A stretch of DNA of 64,000 nucleotides from Flavobacterium ammoniigenes (GCF_020886055.1 NZ_AP025184.1:1860001-1924000); one strand, 5' to 3'. Counted from the first letter of the stretch, positions 30,545 through 40,375 are shown. Program-made: numbers and translations. The notes: generated by a model from the sequence alone, not told the origin.

Positions 30545-30676
30545 CGCGTAGTATTCTAAAATTATTAGCTAAAAGTATTTCTTTTTTTTGACTCTATAGC
30601 ACCACTTTTATTAAATTTGAGTTCGGCAAATGCTAACCCAATAGAAAGTCTTATTTTTGACTAAATTTAAATCGTT

Positions 30677-32128
30677 ATGAAAATCCAATCGGTACTTCTA
30701 TTATTTTATATTTTTTTAATCAGTAGTCCACTATTGGCTCAAGCCAAAAAAACAATCCCGGCTAGTCAAATTGAATTTCAGTCACCAGAATACGTAAACA
30801 AAATGTACTATTTAGCCAGTCATTATGGCAAATACCAAACATTATTAGACTCCGTAAAAGGAAATTCTGAAGGCCAATTAGTCTTTAAAAAAAGTCAAAA
30901 ATATGTAGAAGGCATTTATATGTTGGTCACTCCCGACAAAAAAATAGAATTGGAATTCATGATGGATGCCAACCAAAAATTTAGTATCCAAGTTACTAAC
31001 CCAACGGATAAAACAGTAGCCATAAGCAATTCTATTCTAAACCAAGATTTCAATGCGTTCAATTCCTTTTTCAAAACCAAAATGGAAGGAATAAAAGCGT
31101 TAGAAAAAAAACTGGCCGATAAAAAAACCAAACAAGATAGTGCTATTGTTATTCAAGATTTGAAGAAAATTCAAAGCGAAATCAATCTCTATAAAAACAA
31201 TTACATTCAGGCGAATCCCGAAAATACGTTAGCCTTGTTATTTCGAATGAGTCAACCTATTGATAATTTTTTGAACAAATCGGCCGAAGAAAAATTAGCC
31301 ACTAAAACCGATTCTATTGCCTATTTGAAAAAGCATTTTTTTGACGGTATTAATTTTAAAGACAATCGTTTGTTGCGCAATCCCTTTTTAGAAAACCGCA
31401 TCACTACCTATTTCAACACATTTGTTCCTGTGACACCTGAAGCAGTTACTGCTGAAATCAACCAAGTTTTAAATCAAACTGATCTTCCTAACGGAGACGT
31501 TTTCAAATACCTAAGCCTCCATTTTGTTGATTTGTATGCCGAACCAAAAATCATGGGAATGGACCGCGTGTTCATTAATATTTACAATACCTATTTCAAG
31601 AACAAAGAGTACCCTTGGCTACAGCTCAAACAAAAAGAATTCTTTAAGTTCAAAGTGGCGAGTATCAAAGATAATTTAGTGGGCGATAAAGGACGTAACT
31701 TATTCATGCTAACCCAAGATCAAAAACGAATTGATTTGTATGACATTAAAGCCAAATACACCATCGTTGCTTTTTGGGATCCTACTTGTGGGCATTGTGC
31801 TACCGAAATTCCAAAAATGCACCAATTGTATGAAACCGAATGGAAACAAAAAGGAGTTGTCGTTTTTGCCATAAATAACAACACCAATGAAATGGTAAAA
31901 TGGAAAGAGTTTATTGAAAAAGAAAAACTATCCGATTGGACTAATGTATATCCGGCTCCAGTAGTGACCGGAAATTATACTAAAGAAGATGTCGATTTTC
32001 AAACCTTGTACAATGTGAGACAAACTCCTGTGATCTACCTTTTGGACCAAGACAAAAAAATTATCGCTAAAAAAGTAGGTCCCGAAAACTACACTAAAAT
32101 CCTAGAGCAATTGGAGAAGAAAAAATAA
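30677..32128 (+). CDS. Thioredoxin-like protein with Bacteroidota N-terminal domain
   Basis: A secreted or membrane-anchored 483-residue protein. Residues 1-21 are a signal peptide, about 35-300 a mostly helical domain of the DUF4369/DUF5106 type seen in Bacteroidota thiol-disulfide proteins, and about 320-483 a TlpA/ResA thioredoxin fold with the active-site WDPTCGHC, whose cysteines are residues 371 and 374. It would reduce or isomerise disulfides in periplasmic or surface proteins. Start ATG at 30677. Confidence 0.87.
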   Translation: MKIQSVLLLFYIFLISSPLLAQAKKTIPASQIEFQSPEYVNKMYYLASHYGKYQTLLDSVKGNSEGQLVFKKSQKYVEGIYMLVTPDKKIELEFMMDANQKFSIQVTNPTDKTVAISNSILNQDFNAFNSFFKTKMEGIKALEKKLADKKTKQDSAIVIQDLKKIQSEINLYKNNYIQANPENTLALLFRMSQPIDNFLNKSAEEKLATKTDSIAYLKKHFFDGINFKDNRLLRNPFLENRITTYFNTFVPVTPEAVTAEINQVLNQTDLPNGDVFKYLSLHFVDLYAEPKIMGMDRVFINIYNTYFKNKEYPWLQLKQKEFFKFKVASIKDNLVGDKGRNLFMLTQDQKRIDLYDIKAKYTIVAFWDPTCGHCATEIPKMHQLYETEWKQKGVVVFAINNNTNEMVKWKEFIEKEKLSDWTNVYPAPVVTGNYTKEDVDFQTLYNVRQTPVIYLLDQDKKIIAKKVGPENYTKILEQLEKKK

Positions 32129-32215
32129 AATTATTTAGTTTAAATTTATCCCCTTCATAAAATAATAACATTTAAAAAAATTAATTGACACTGATTAATA
32201 ATTAATCCAAACGTA

Positions 32216-32668
32216 TTAAAGTTTATCACTAATTGAAACACTTAACTCTTCAAACCTTAAATTAGTCCAATAACTTCGATAAGATGTAAATCCTCCAATT
32301 ATTTTATTCTTTTGATAAATTGTACCGTTAATTGTTGTACGAGCACCAGAGGTTTGTGTTTCTATATACAAGTATATGTACTTTTCTTCTTTTACAACCT
32401 TGTTAAAATCATTACAATCAACAGAGAAACAACACTCCTTAATATCTTGTGGACTCAAAACAGTGTACCCTCTTTTTATTAAATTTTTTAATAGTTTATT
32501 TGAGAGAATGTGAGAATATTGGTCGTCTTCTGAGGCATCAATAACATGATCGTTATATATTAATTTTAGTTCATACGCTTTATTCAAATTAGTGGTCAAA
32601 TAAAAATCTAAATGTTTGTCTTGAGCAATTGTAAAAAATGGCACTAAAAATAAAAGAAAATACTTCAT
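32216..32668 (-). CDS. Secreted protein of unknown function
   Basis: A 150-residue protein with a signal peptide (about residues 1-15). The mature sequence has several Cys and acidic residues (around DVDCN-like CCFSVDCNDF) but no recognised domain. It stands alone on the minus strand, followed within about 90 bp by the thioredoxin gene stop on the other strand. Function unknown. Confidence 0.65.
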   Translation of the reverse strand: MKYFLLFLVPFFTIAQDKHLDFYLTTNLNKAYELKLIYNDHVIDASEDDQYSHILSNKLLKNLIKRGYTVLSPQDIKECCFSVDCNDFNKVVKEEKYIYLYIETQTSGARTTINGTIYQKNKIIGGFTSYRSYWTNLRFEELSVSISDKL

Positions 32669-32686
32669 ACTCTATTAATTAAAAAA

Positions 32687-32710
32687 GAGCATACTAATTC
32701 TAGTATGCTC
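32687..32710. terminator. Terminator of the 149-residue lipoprotein gene
   Basis: Stem GAGCATACTA pairs with TAGTATGCTC around a 4-base loop, flanked by A and T runs. It lies just after the stop of the lipoprotein gene that is read leftward. Confidence 0.85.
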
Positions 32711-32730
32711 TTATATTTTTTTAAAACAAA

Positions 32731-33180
32731 TTATTTTTTTAATTGACCTAATCTAGAAGTGGTTTTAACAGTCGATTTTTTGTAAATAAATCCAATTCCT
32801 AAAAAAGGGCGAACAACTTTAGTTTCAAATTGAGGGTACAATGCTACATCATAGTTAGGATTTTTTTTCATTAATTCATACAATGAATAACTTGCTGTTT
32901 TATCTCCTACAAAATTACCAATTACTGGTATATTAGATGCGTTCACAGATAAAGTAGAACCATCGTGATCAATTGATCCTGATTTTTGATTAAATAGTCT
33001 TGCAAAATCGATTCCGAAGATTTTAGTCGTTGATGCTGTTGCAGAAAGTTGATCAGAAATGTTAAAATCATTTTTTGAAAGTTCTAAATGTGTATTTGGT
33101 TCTCTCATTGAATTGTGCAAAGAAGTACAACTTGTAGAAAAAATTGCAATTGCACCTAAAATTAATAATTTGTTTTTCAT
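32731..33180 (-). CDS. Small lipoprotein of unknown function
   Basis: A 149-residue protein with a lipoprotein signal peptide ending in a Cys at about residue 18 (STSC). The mature region is basic at its end and shows no domain I can name. A strong terminator follows its stop. Start ATG at 33180. Confidence 0.65.
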   Translation of the reverse strand: MKNKLLILGAIAIFSTSCTSLHNSMREPNTHLELSKNDFNISDQLSATASTTKIFGIDFARLFNQKSGSIDHDGSTLSVNASNIPVIGNFVGDKTASYSLYELMKKNPNYDVALYPQFETKVVRPFLGIGFIYKKSTVKTTSRLGQLKK

Positions 33181-33417
33181 AATAGTTAATTTATAATTAA
33201 TAAATATTTAGTCAAAAATAACTTACATTATTAACAAATCATATACCTAGATTTAGTGATATTTTAAAATACTTTAATTTGTAAATTCATTTTAAAAAAA
33301 CCTTTACACTACAACTCCTCTTGTTTCAAGATAGCATTACTCACATATAATTAGTTAATAACTTTTCTTTACAAAACACTTTTTAATTACGTACTTCTGA
33401 ATTAATTTTGGAGGACT

Positions 33418-33867
33418 ATGAAATTAAAACCGCTGCATACCACTACTACCCTTGAGTTTTACACTCCTGATTTTTCAACAGAGGCACGACTACCCTATGT
33501 TGACGCTGGTTTGCGCGCTGGTTTTCCATCACCCGCTGACGATTTTATTGAATTGTCTATTGACATCAATAAAGAATACATCAAAAATAGAGACTGTACT
33601 TTTTTTGCCAAGGTAAAAGGACATTCCATGAAGAATGCCGGAATCTATGATGGCGATTTACTCATCATAGACAAAAGTTTAGAGCCTCAAAACGACAAAA
33701 TTGCGGTCTGCCAAATTGATGGTAACTTTACAGTAAAGCGCATTAAAATTGAACACAATATAGTGTGGCTTATTGCCGAAAATGAAGATTTTGAACCCAT
33801 CAAAGTCACTCCCGAAAACGAATTGATTATTTGGGGCATCGTAACCGCATCCATCAAAAAATTCTAA
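33418..33867 (+). CDS. umuD: UmuD-like S24 autoprotease
   Basis: LexA-related protein that cleaves itself after RecA-ssDNA contact and then partners UmuC in translesion synthesis. The 149 residues include the cleavage-site region RAGFPSPADDF (Ala-Gly), the catalytic Ser in KGHSMKNAGIYDGDLLI, and the Lys in GNFTVKRIKI. There is no N-terminal DNA-binding domain, which separates it from LexA. A GGAGG lies just before the ATG, and a TAATTTTG box at 33403-33410 could be a -7 element, implying a very short leader. The umuC start overlaps its stop by one base. Confidence 0.93.
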   Translation: MKLKPLHTTTTLEFYTPDFSTEARLPYVDAGLRAGFPSPADDFIELSIDINKEYIKNRDCTFFAKVKGHSMKNAGIYDGDLLIIDKSLEPQNDKIAVCQIDGNFTVKRIKIEHNIVWLIAENEDFEPIKVTPENELIIWGIVTASIKKF

Positions 33868-35126
33868 TGTTTGCACTCGTAGATTGTAATAATTTCTATG
33901 CCTCTTGTCAAAGGGTATTTGAACCGCATTTAATTGGAAAACCAGTAGTGATCCTTTCCAATAATGACGGTTGTGTTATTGCGCGTTCCAATGAGGCAAA
34001 AGCACTGGGCATTCCAATGGGTGCACCCGCTTTTCAATTGGAGTCGTTATTTAAAAAAAATCAAGTGCATGTCTATTCTTCCAATTATGCACTCTACGGC
34101 GACATGAGTAGTCGAGTGATGAATCTCCTTACTACCTTCACGCCTGAAATTGAAGTATACAGTATCGACGAAGCCTTTTTAAAATTCAAAGGATTTGAAT
34201 TGTTCGACTTGGAAGAATACGGAATCAAAATGCAACGTACCGTTACTAAAGGCACCGGAATTCCTGTAAGTATTGGTTTTGCACCCACAAAAGCATTAGC
34301 AAAAGTGGCCAATAAAATCGCTAAAAAGTTTCCGGAGCGAACTCAAAGCGTCTACGTAATTGATTCGGAAGAAAAGAGAATCAAAGCGTTGAAATGGACC
34401 AAAATTGCAGATGTTTGGGGCATTGGACGACGCTATGCCAAACGGCTAGAATCACTCAATATCAAAACGGCTTATGCTTTTACGCAATTATCAGACGATT
34501 GGGTACGCAAAGAAATGTCGGTGGTAGGTCTACGATTAAAGCGTGAATTGGAAGGAAAACCGACCTTAGATTTAGAAGAAGCTTCCAATAAAAAAGCCAT
34601 TGCTACCACGCGTTCTTTCGAAAAAACTTACAGTACTTTGGATCAAGTTTCAGAACGAGTAGCCACTTTTACAGCCCATTGTGCCGAAAAAATACGAAAA
34701 CAACAAAGTCAGTGCAACCTAGTCATGGTCTTTGTAAAAACCAACGGATTTAATCCTGATGCACCACAATATTCCCGAAGTATTACCATTAAAACAGATT
34801 ACCCAACCGATTCCACTATCGATCTCAACCGCTATGCACAAATAGGATTAAAAGCCATTTTTAAAGAAGGATATCAGTACAAAAAAGCAGGCGTAATTTG
34901 TATGGGGTTAACCCCAAATGCAACGGTGCAATTGTCCTTGTTTACCACTGCCAATCCAAAACACCAACCCTTAATGCGCGTGGTAGACCGACTCAATCAT
35001 TCCATAGGAAAAACCGTAGTACGTTTTGCAACCCAATCTATTGGTAGACAATGGAAAATGAAACAAGAAAAACTATCCCAACGCTATACTACCAATATCA
35101 AAGAAGTAGTAGAAATTGAATTGTAA
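33867..35126 (+). CDS. umuC: DNA polymerase V catalytic subunit (Y family)
   Basis: Error-prone translesion polymerase working with UmuD. The 419-residue protein starts at the ATG at 33867, overlapping the umuD TAA as TAATG, so translation is coupled. Palm motifs FALVDCNNFYASCQR and the SIDEAF catalytic carboxylates (Asp, Glu) are intact, followed by helix-hairpin-helix DNA contacts (VWGIGRRYAKRL) and the little-finger domain. An upstream in-frame start inside umuD is not needed. A terminator follows at 35155-35185. Confidence 0.95.
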   Translation: MFALVDCNNFYASCQRVFEPHLIGKPVVILSNNDGCVIARSNEAKALGIPMGAPAFQLESLFKKNQVHVYSSNYALYGDMSSRVMNLLTTFTPEIEVYSIDEAFLKFKGFELFDLEEYGIKMQRTVTKGTGIPVSIGFAPTKALAKVANKIAKKFPERTQSVYVIDSEEKRIKALKWTKIADVWGIGRRYAKRLESLNIKTAYAFTQLSDDWVRKEMSVVGLRLKRELEGKPTLDLEEASNKKAIATTRSFEKTYSTLDQVSERVATFTAHCAEKIRKQQSQCNLVMVFVKTNGFNPDAPQYSRSITIKTDYPTDSTIDLNRYAQIGLKAIFKEGYQYKKAGVICMGLTPNATVQLSLFTTANPKHQPLMRVVDRLNHSIGKTVVRFATQSIGRQWKMKQEKLSQRYTTNIKEVVEIEL

Positions 35127-35154
35127 AACTAACTTATTAGGTTTATTCAAAAAC

Positions 35155-35185
35155 AAAAAAACCTACTGTTTCCAGTAGGTTGATG
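35155..35185. terminator. Terminator between umuC and the GT39 gene
   Basis: Stem ACCTACTG pairs with CAGTAGGT around a short loop, preceded by an A run of seven and followed by an AT-rich stretch. Convergent genes make it a possible bidirectional terminator. Confidence 0.8.
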
Positions 35186-35219
35186 ATTAGAGCGCAAATA
35201 ATTTAAAATCAACTCATCC

Positions 35220-36734
35220 CTATTTATACGATTCAAGCAAATACACAAACATTTTTCTCGCAGCAATTTTCTTCCGATATTGAGTGATAATGATTGGTTT
35301 ATTAATTTTTTCAAATGATTTAGAGTACAATTCATTAGGATTTGAAAACGTATTTGAAAATGTAATAAAATAGGCATCATCCCCTTTTTTTAGTTTTTCT
35401 CGATAGTTATTTAACCAAGCGTAAGTATGGATATCCTCCAGTTTACCCAGCCCCACAAAACTTAAATGCAAGGGTTGAGCAATATAATTATCAATATGGG
35501 CCGCTGGAAACCATTTATTGTTGACTATAAATTTTGTAGTGGTCGTACCGTTCTTCAAATTTGCTTTATAAATAGTATTAAATTCTGATTTAAAATAATC
35601 CCATTGGTACATATCTAAAGTTACGTCTCCCTTACCTAAATTATCAGATTGTTTACTTCCAATAGTTCCTGGATAATTATTGATAATTACAATTCCAGAA
35701 AAAATAATTCCAACTGTAAGCAGCAATGAAGCATTTACCATTATTGGGAATTTATTTTTTTTATCTGAAGATATACTTAACACCATTGAAGTGATAAGAA
35801 TCAAACTCACAAAAGCGGGACCGGACCAATGCGGTAATGTATCTCTAAAAAAGGAAATGAAAATCAGTATAAATACCAATGGCAAACTTGTTATAAGTAA
35901 TAATCGTTTAATAGGCTGATCGATACTGTATTGATTCAAGTAGAGACCAATCAATGCAGATACAATCAAAATATAATTTAACGGATTATTATACAAAGCT
36001 CCTCCTAAAACTTCTCTGAAAAAACTATTAAAATTGAAACCTCTATCTAAAGTGACACGATTGCTATGAAAAGTATAGGTAATAAAATGGTTTTCGATAT
36101 TCCAAATAAGAATTGGAGAAACTATCACTATTGAAATTAAAACAGACAGATAGAAGAACTTATTAAAAAGTAAAGTTCTTTTATAAAATAGCACATACAT
36201 CGCAAACCCAATCCATAAAAATAAGCCATGAATTTTACTCATTATACACAAACCTGCGAAAAAACCGAAGAGAATTAATTTGTAATTCGTTTGATTAGAA
36301 CTTTCAGTGACTATTTCAATCAATAAATAAATACAGATAATCCAAAAAAACAATTGGGGTGCATCAGGTAAAATAAATACTCCTGCAATAATACTAGTGT
36401 AAATTGAACTTGTAAATAACAATGTCGCTATAAATCCCGTAGTTTTGTTTTTTAATTTACAACCAATCACATACATCAAAAAGGTATTGATGGCAGCTAA
36501 AAGTATAGGGCCCAACCTAACAAAAAATGCATCGGTAAAAAATAGATTAAAAGTAGTTAAACGAATCAGCAAGGCAACCATTGGTGGATGATCAAAATAA
36601 TTCCATTGCAAATGTTGAGCATAGGTCAAATAATATACCTCGTCATTCCCTAAATCAATTGAAGTAGCCAAAACTATTCGAATTAATGTAGCGATTACAA
36701 TCAACCAAATGATTTTACTTTGTTTGAATATCAT
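35220..36734 (-). CDS. GT39/ArnT-like membrane glycosyltransferase
   Basis: Integral-membrane glycosyltransferase of 504 residues (start ATG at 36734, chosen over an in-frame start 57 bp upstream that would overlap the gtrA-like gene). About eleven to twelve TM helices follow a first luminal loop with the DxD/DE-type catalytic segment (LGNDEVYYLT) and DHPPM. The architecture matches PMT/ArnT enzymes that move a sugar from a polyprenyl phosphate to lipid A, protein or glycan. With GtrA and PAP2 genes directly upstream, a lipid-linked sugar pathway in envelope modification is likely; the acceptor is unknown. Confidence 0.82.
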   Translation of the reverse strand: MIFKQSKIIWLIVIATLIRIVLATSIDLGNDEVYYLTYAQHLQWNYFDHPPMVALLIRLTTFNLFFTDAFFVRLGPILLAAINTFLMYVIGCKLKNKTTGFIATLLFTSSIYTSIIAGVFILPDAPQLFFWIICIYLLIEIVTESSNQTNYKLILFGFFAGLCIMSKIHGLFLWIGFAMYVLFYKRTLLFNKFFYLSVLISIVIVSPILIWNIENHFITYTFHSNRVTLDRGFNFNSFFREVLGGALYNNPLNYILIVSALIGLYLNQYSIDQPIKRLLLITSLPLVFILIFISFFRDTLPHWSGPAFVSLILITSMVLSISSDKKNKFPIMVNASLLLTVGIIFSGIVIINNYPGTIGSKQSDNLGKGDVTLDMYQWDYFKSEFNTIYKANLKNGTTTTKFIVNNKWFPAAHIDNYIAQPLHLSFVGLGKLEDIHTYAWLNNYREKLKKGDDAYFITFSNTFSNPNELYSKSFEKINKPIIITQYRKKIAARKMFVYLLESYK

Positions 36735-36741
36735 CCAGAAA

Positions 36742-37116
36742 TTATTTAAAAGTGTACCAATTATTAGCTCCAAAATTCCATATAAAAACAATCAGGGTGA
36801 TTATAATTTTGGAAAGATAAAAATTTGTTTTGGTGTAGGTTTGAAGTAAATAAAGCAATAGCATATTAATTCCAAAACCAATCAGCGCAATGAGTAAAAA
36901 GCTAGTAAATTGCGCCCCTATATTGGAGTCGGAATTTTGAAAAGTATACAGTCTATTAAGAATGTAATTATTGGAAACAGCCAAGATAAACCCCACTGAA
37001 TTAGCAAAATATTTATTGAAATGGAGCTTTTCTTTTAAGAGCCAGGTAATAAAAAAATCGATAACTAGTCCGCTTGCACCAACTAATCCAAACTTTATAA
37101 ATTTAATGTAAAACAT
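36742..37116 (-). CDS. GtrA-family membrane protein
   Basis: A 124-residue protein with four TM helices (about 8-28, 38-58, 73-93, 103-122), the GtrA pattern; such proteins flip undecaprenyl-phosphate-linked glucose or related sugars. The start is the ATG at 37116, since the frame's earlier TTG would extend past the PAP2 stop with no gain. The stop of the preceding PAP2 gene overlaps the start as TGATG, so the three genes here form an operon. Confidence 0.87.
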   Translation of the reverse strand: MFYIKFIKFGLVGASGLVIDFFITWLLKEKLHFNKYFANSVGFILAVSNNYILNRLYTFQNSDSNIGAQFTSFLLIALIGFGINMLLLYLLQTYTKTNFYLSKIIITLIVFIWNFGANNWYTFK

Positions 37117-37817
37117 CAATTGACGAGATTTGAGTTGGTAAAATCAGTTTGTTTTGTCAATTTGAATTTGTCTTGAATTCGTTTTACAAGATGAGCACCT
37201 TTACTTTCAAACCATATCACAGAAAAAGTGCCAAAAACTAGTCCAATAAGTCCTCCTACAAAAACATCAATTAAAAAATGATGTGCCAAATAAATTCTAG
37301 AATACCCTGCCAAAGCTGCAATTATAATGGAACTATAGCACACCCATTTTCTTTTACAATAAATAGAAAGTACTGTAAATAATGCAAAAACAGATGACGA
37401 ATGCCCAGAAGGAAAACTATTAAATCCTACCCTACTATTTGAAAAAGTATCCAAATACAATTTGTAATTATGAAGTTTAAAATACAAACTAGGACGTGGT
37501 GCATGTATGATTACTTTGAAAAATTGGGCTAATAAGCCCGAACCCAAATAAGCTAAAAGTAAAATAAGAACAAGATTGCTGTGCTTCTTAAAAAAAATTA
37601 AAACCACTACACAAACTAACAATGTAAATACGCCATCACCCAAAAAAGTGATGCCATTGAAAATTAAATTTAATGTTTTAGTATGAAAGCTATTCAAAAA
37701 TATAAATCCTTCAACTCGAGATACAAAACTTAAAAAAAGAGTGGTAATAATTATTATTAGTAAACTTAAACTATAAAAAAGTTTGTTCTGTCTAATTAGT
37801 CTATAAAATAAATTCAT
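37116..37817 (-). CDS. PAP2-family membrane phosphatase
   Basis: A 233-residue membrane protein with about six TM helices and PAP2 motifs: an early KxxxxxxxRP-type segment (KVIIHAPRP), PSGHSSSVF, and SRIYLAHHFLIDV with the catalytic His and Asp. It would dephosphorylate undecaprenyl diphosphate or a lipid phosphate, resupplying carrier for the GtrA/GT39 pair whose genes follow it. It overlaps the GtrA gene start by one base. It is not the same as the signal-peptide PAP2 at 5081-5683. Confidence 0.88.
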   Translation of the reverse strand: MNLFYRLIRQNKLFYSLSLLIIIITTLFLSFVSRVEGFIFLNSFHTKTLNLIFNGITFLGDGVFTLLVCVVVLIFFKKHSNLVLILLLAYLGSGLLAQFFKVIIHAPRPSLYFKLHNYKLYLDTFSNSRVGFNSFPSGHSSSVFALFTVLSIYCKRKWVCYSSIIIAALAGYSRIYLAHHFLIDVFVGGLIGLVFGTFSVIWFESKGAHLVKRIQDKFKLTKQTDFTNSNLVN

Positions 37818-37971
37818 TTATTTAGCCTTTAATTTTATGTAAAATTAACCTCCTAATGAGACTCTTACATCAACTAAATATTATATAAAAGTGAACTTAA
37901 AATAATCTAAATATTAACTATGTAAAGTATTTATTAAATAAATTCGGATTCAGAAAAAAAACTATCAAGTA

Positions 37972-39339
37972 TTATAATTTGAAATGTTTTTCTATGGCTC
38001 TAATCATTTTTCCGGCAATGTCTTTATTGGTTGCTCCTTCAATTCCTTCAAGACCTGGAGACGAATTAACCTCTAATAACAAAGGGCCTTTGGAAGAACG
38101 AATTATATCTACTCCCGCAACTTTAAGATTCATGGCTTTAGCAGCTTTAATTGCAATTCTTTTTTCATCTTGTGTAACTTTCACCACAGATGCGGTTCCA
38201 CCTAAATGAATGTTAGCTCTAAATTCACCAGGTAATGCTTCCCGTTGAATAGCCGCTACAACTTTGCCATCAACTACAAAACAGCGAATATCTTTCCCGT
38301 TGGCTTCTTTTATAAATTCTTGGACAAGTATATTAGCATTAATACTTTTGAAAGCATTGATAACACTCTCAGCAGCTTTTTTAGTTTCTGCTAAAACTAC
38401 TCCTTTACCCTGAGTACCTTCTAATAATTTAACAATCAAAGGGGGTCCTCCTACCATGGTAATCAAATCATCTGTATCGAGTGGAGAATTTGCAAATCCT
38501 GTAGTTGGAATGTCTACACCATGATTTAACAATAACTGTAAACTATACAATTTATCTCTAGATTGTGTTATTGCGCTGGACGAATTCAAACAAAAAACTT
38601 TTAATGCTTCAAATTGTCGCGTTAGGGCACAACCATAAAAAGTAGCGCTAGGTCTTATTCTTGGAATAATTGCATCAAATTGATTTAAAATCTTACCGCC
38701 TCGGTAATGAATTTCAGGTTTTTTGGCATCCAATTTTATATAACATTCTTTAATATTTAAAAAATGCATTTCATGGCCACGCATTTCACCCGCTTCCATA
38801 ATTCTCTTATTACTATACAATTCAGGATTACTTGCCAAAAGACCAATATGAAGCCCTGATTTTTCTTTTACAGCACCTTTGTAAACTTCTGTTAAGTCTT
38901 CTTCAGTTGGTGAGTCTAATAAATATTGTTTTTCAGGATCAACTACTACTCGACCGATCATTGCTTCTCTACCTAGTAGCATTCGGAAACCCATTGAATC
39001 TCTATTGGTAAGGGTCATTTCAATCTCCCAATTTTGATCACCCAACTTAAGGATAGTTTGAATAACATAACGTTGTTCTCTATATCCGCTTGAACTTTTA
39101 ACAATGCGCTTATCAATTAAAGGTGCTTCACAATGAATTATTGTGCGCACATTATTTTGAATGGGATTGATATCAAATTTAACCCAGTTGCTGTCATTTT
39201 TAACAAATGGAGCAATATTTATAGCATGAAGTGCAGAAGTTTTTGCGCCAGAATCTACACGAGCTTTAATTGCTGGTATTCCTAATTCAGGAAAAGAACA
39301 CCATTCTTCACTTCCAAGAACAACTTTATTATCAGACAT
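37972..39339 (-). CDS. rimK: RimK-type glutamate ligase fused to a retropepsin-like domain
   Basis: A 455-residue fusion from the ATG at 39339. Residues about 8-135 are a retropepsin-like RimK_N/ATP-dependent zinc protease domain (PF05618 type) with the motif [13 protein letters not shown], whose DSGA resembles the aspartic protease catalytic site. Residues about 165-455 are an ATP-grasp ligase with [11 protein letters not shown] and the final [14 protein letters not shown] motif. In other bacteria RimK adds glutamates to ribosomal protein S6. The upstream in-frame TTG adds only two residues. The fusion is characteristic of Flavobacteriia. Confidence 0.88.
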   Translation of the reverse strand: MSDNKVVLGSEEWCSFPELGIPAIKARVDSGAKTSALHAINIAPFVKNDSNWVKFDINPIQNNVRTIIHCEAPLIDKRIVKSSSGYREQRYVIQTILKLGDQNWEIEMTLTNRDSMGFRMLLGREAMIGRVVVDPEKQYLLDSPTEEDLTEVYKGAVKEKSGLHIGLLASNPELYSNKRIMEAGEMRGHEMHFLNIKECYIKLDAKKPEIHYRGGKILNQFDAIIPRIRPSATFYGCALTRQFEALKVFCLNSSSAITQSRDKLYSLQLLLNHGVDIPTTGFANSPLDTDDLITMVGGPPLIVKLLEGTQGKGVVLAETKKAAESVINAFKSINANILVQEFIKEANGKDIRCFVVDGKVVAAIQREALPGEFRANIHLGGTASVVKVTQDEKRIAIKAAKAMNLKVAGVDIIRSSKGPLLLEVNSSPGLEGIEGATNKDIAGKMIRAIEKHFKL

Positions 39340-39526
39340 AGTCAACTTTTAAAATAATTAATTTGGTACTAAACTGCAAAAGTCTACTAAATGATAGAAA
39401 TTACAAATAATTCATGTTATCATAATGTAACCAATTTGTTATTTTTGCTAAGGTGGGTGTAAATTAACTTTAGTCTAATTAAGTACCTATTTTGATGAGG
39501 TTGAAAATCAGTATACACCAAAAGGC

Positions 39527-39556
39527 AAAAAAAATCGGGACTAGTGTCCCGATTTT
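39527..39556 (-). terminator. Terminator of the Lys-rich protein gene
   Basis: The stem AAATCGGGAC with GTCCCGATTT, flanked by A and T runs, lies 9 bases after the stop of the Lys-rich gene. Confidence 0.85.
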
Positions 39557-39564
39557 CTATTCAA

Positions 39565-39903
39565 CTACTTTTTAGATTTTGCTTTCGCTTTTTTCTTTTT
39601 TGTTGCTGTTTTTTTCTTTGCTGCTTTGGCTTTCAATTTCATTTTAGCCTTTTCTTTCTTCGCTTTATCTTTTTTCTTTTTCTTGGCTTTCTTTTCTTTT
39701 TCTTTTTGCTTTGATTTAGCTACAGCTTGTTTTTCTTTTTGCTTTGCTTTTTCTTTCTTTTCTTTTTCGGTGATTTTCTTACTCATCTTCTTTAATTTTT
39801 TTATATTTTTTTCATCTAATTTTTGGGTATCACTTGTAATCAGTGTAGCCTCTGCAGGATTTTCCTCTAGATGTGCAGATTCAATTGTGTTGTTTTCTTC
39901 CAT
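39565..39903 (-). CDS. Lys/Ala-rich low-complexity basic protein
   Basis: A 112-residue protein with an acidic head (about 1-30, MEENNTIESAHLEENPAEA) and a tail that is almost entirely Lys, Ala and Glu repeats (KEKEKKAKKKKKDKAKKEK pattern). Composition resembles the histone H1-like basic tails of some bacteria, so binding of DNA or RNA is possible but not shown. No other domain. A good terminator follows; the ATG at 39903 fits. Confidence 0.7.
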   Translation of the reverse strand: MEENNTIESAHLEENPAEATLITSDTQKLDEKNIKKLKKMSKKITEKEKKEKAKQKEKQAVAKSKQKEKEKKAKKKKKDKAKKEKAKMKLKAKAAKKKTATKKKKAKAKSKK

Positions 39904-40375
39904 AATATTGTTGTTAATTGTGCTAATGTTAAGTAAATGTTACGCAAAGGTAAATTAAATATTAAATACCCAATGTTAAGTTTTTGATTTGAATGAAAAC
40001 TTAACATTGAAAATGAATTCATTTGAATAAAAAAAGCGCAATTACATTGGAATTGTGGTAACTATACGAATCCAAAAAAGAAGTAAGAAGAGAAATTAAC
40101 TTATTGATTTCAAGAAGATTATAGAATCAATATAAAATAAAAAATGACCTTAAAAATGAATTTAAGGTCATTGGTTCAACTTGTGAGCGCTATAGATTTA
40201 AAATCGAACCAACTAATTGATTTCATGAAGGTTATAGGTTCAATATAAAATAACCATAATCGTGAATTGAAAATATCTAGTATATTAATTAAGAATCCCT
40301 AGAGGTGTAGCTATCGCATAAGGAAAAGGCTGTGTCTACCGATTCTAAGTGCCACTACACCCTAAGAAATAATTA
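39904..40375. other. Gene-free stretch with inverted and direct repeats
   Basis: 472 bp with no convincing ORF. It holds a perfect 14-bp inverted repeat (39971-39984 with 39996-40009, arms CAATGTTAAGTTTT and its complement), a 37-bp direct repeat (40104-40140 and 40217-40253, 33 of 37 identical), a hairpin AATGACCTTA/TAAGGTCATT at 40142-40172, and a nested inverted repeat near 40293-40362 (AGGTGTAG with CTACACC, GAATC with GATTC). These could be structured RNA, terminators or operators; none is proven. Confidence 0.5.
40142..40172. terminator. Hairpin, possible terminator
   Basis: AATGACCTTA and its complement TAAGGTCATT enclose an 11-base loop, preceded by an A run. It lacks a strong T run on one side, so termination is a guess. 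Confidence 0.4.

Noticed and set aside
33181..33417. LexA-type operator before umuD
   Set aside because: No clear palindromic SOS box is visible, and Bacteroidota LexA sites are not well enough known to assign one.
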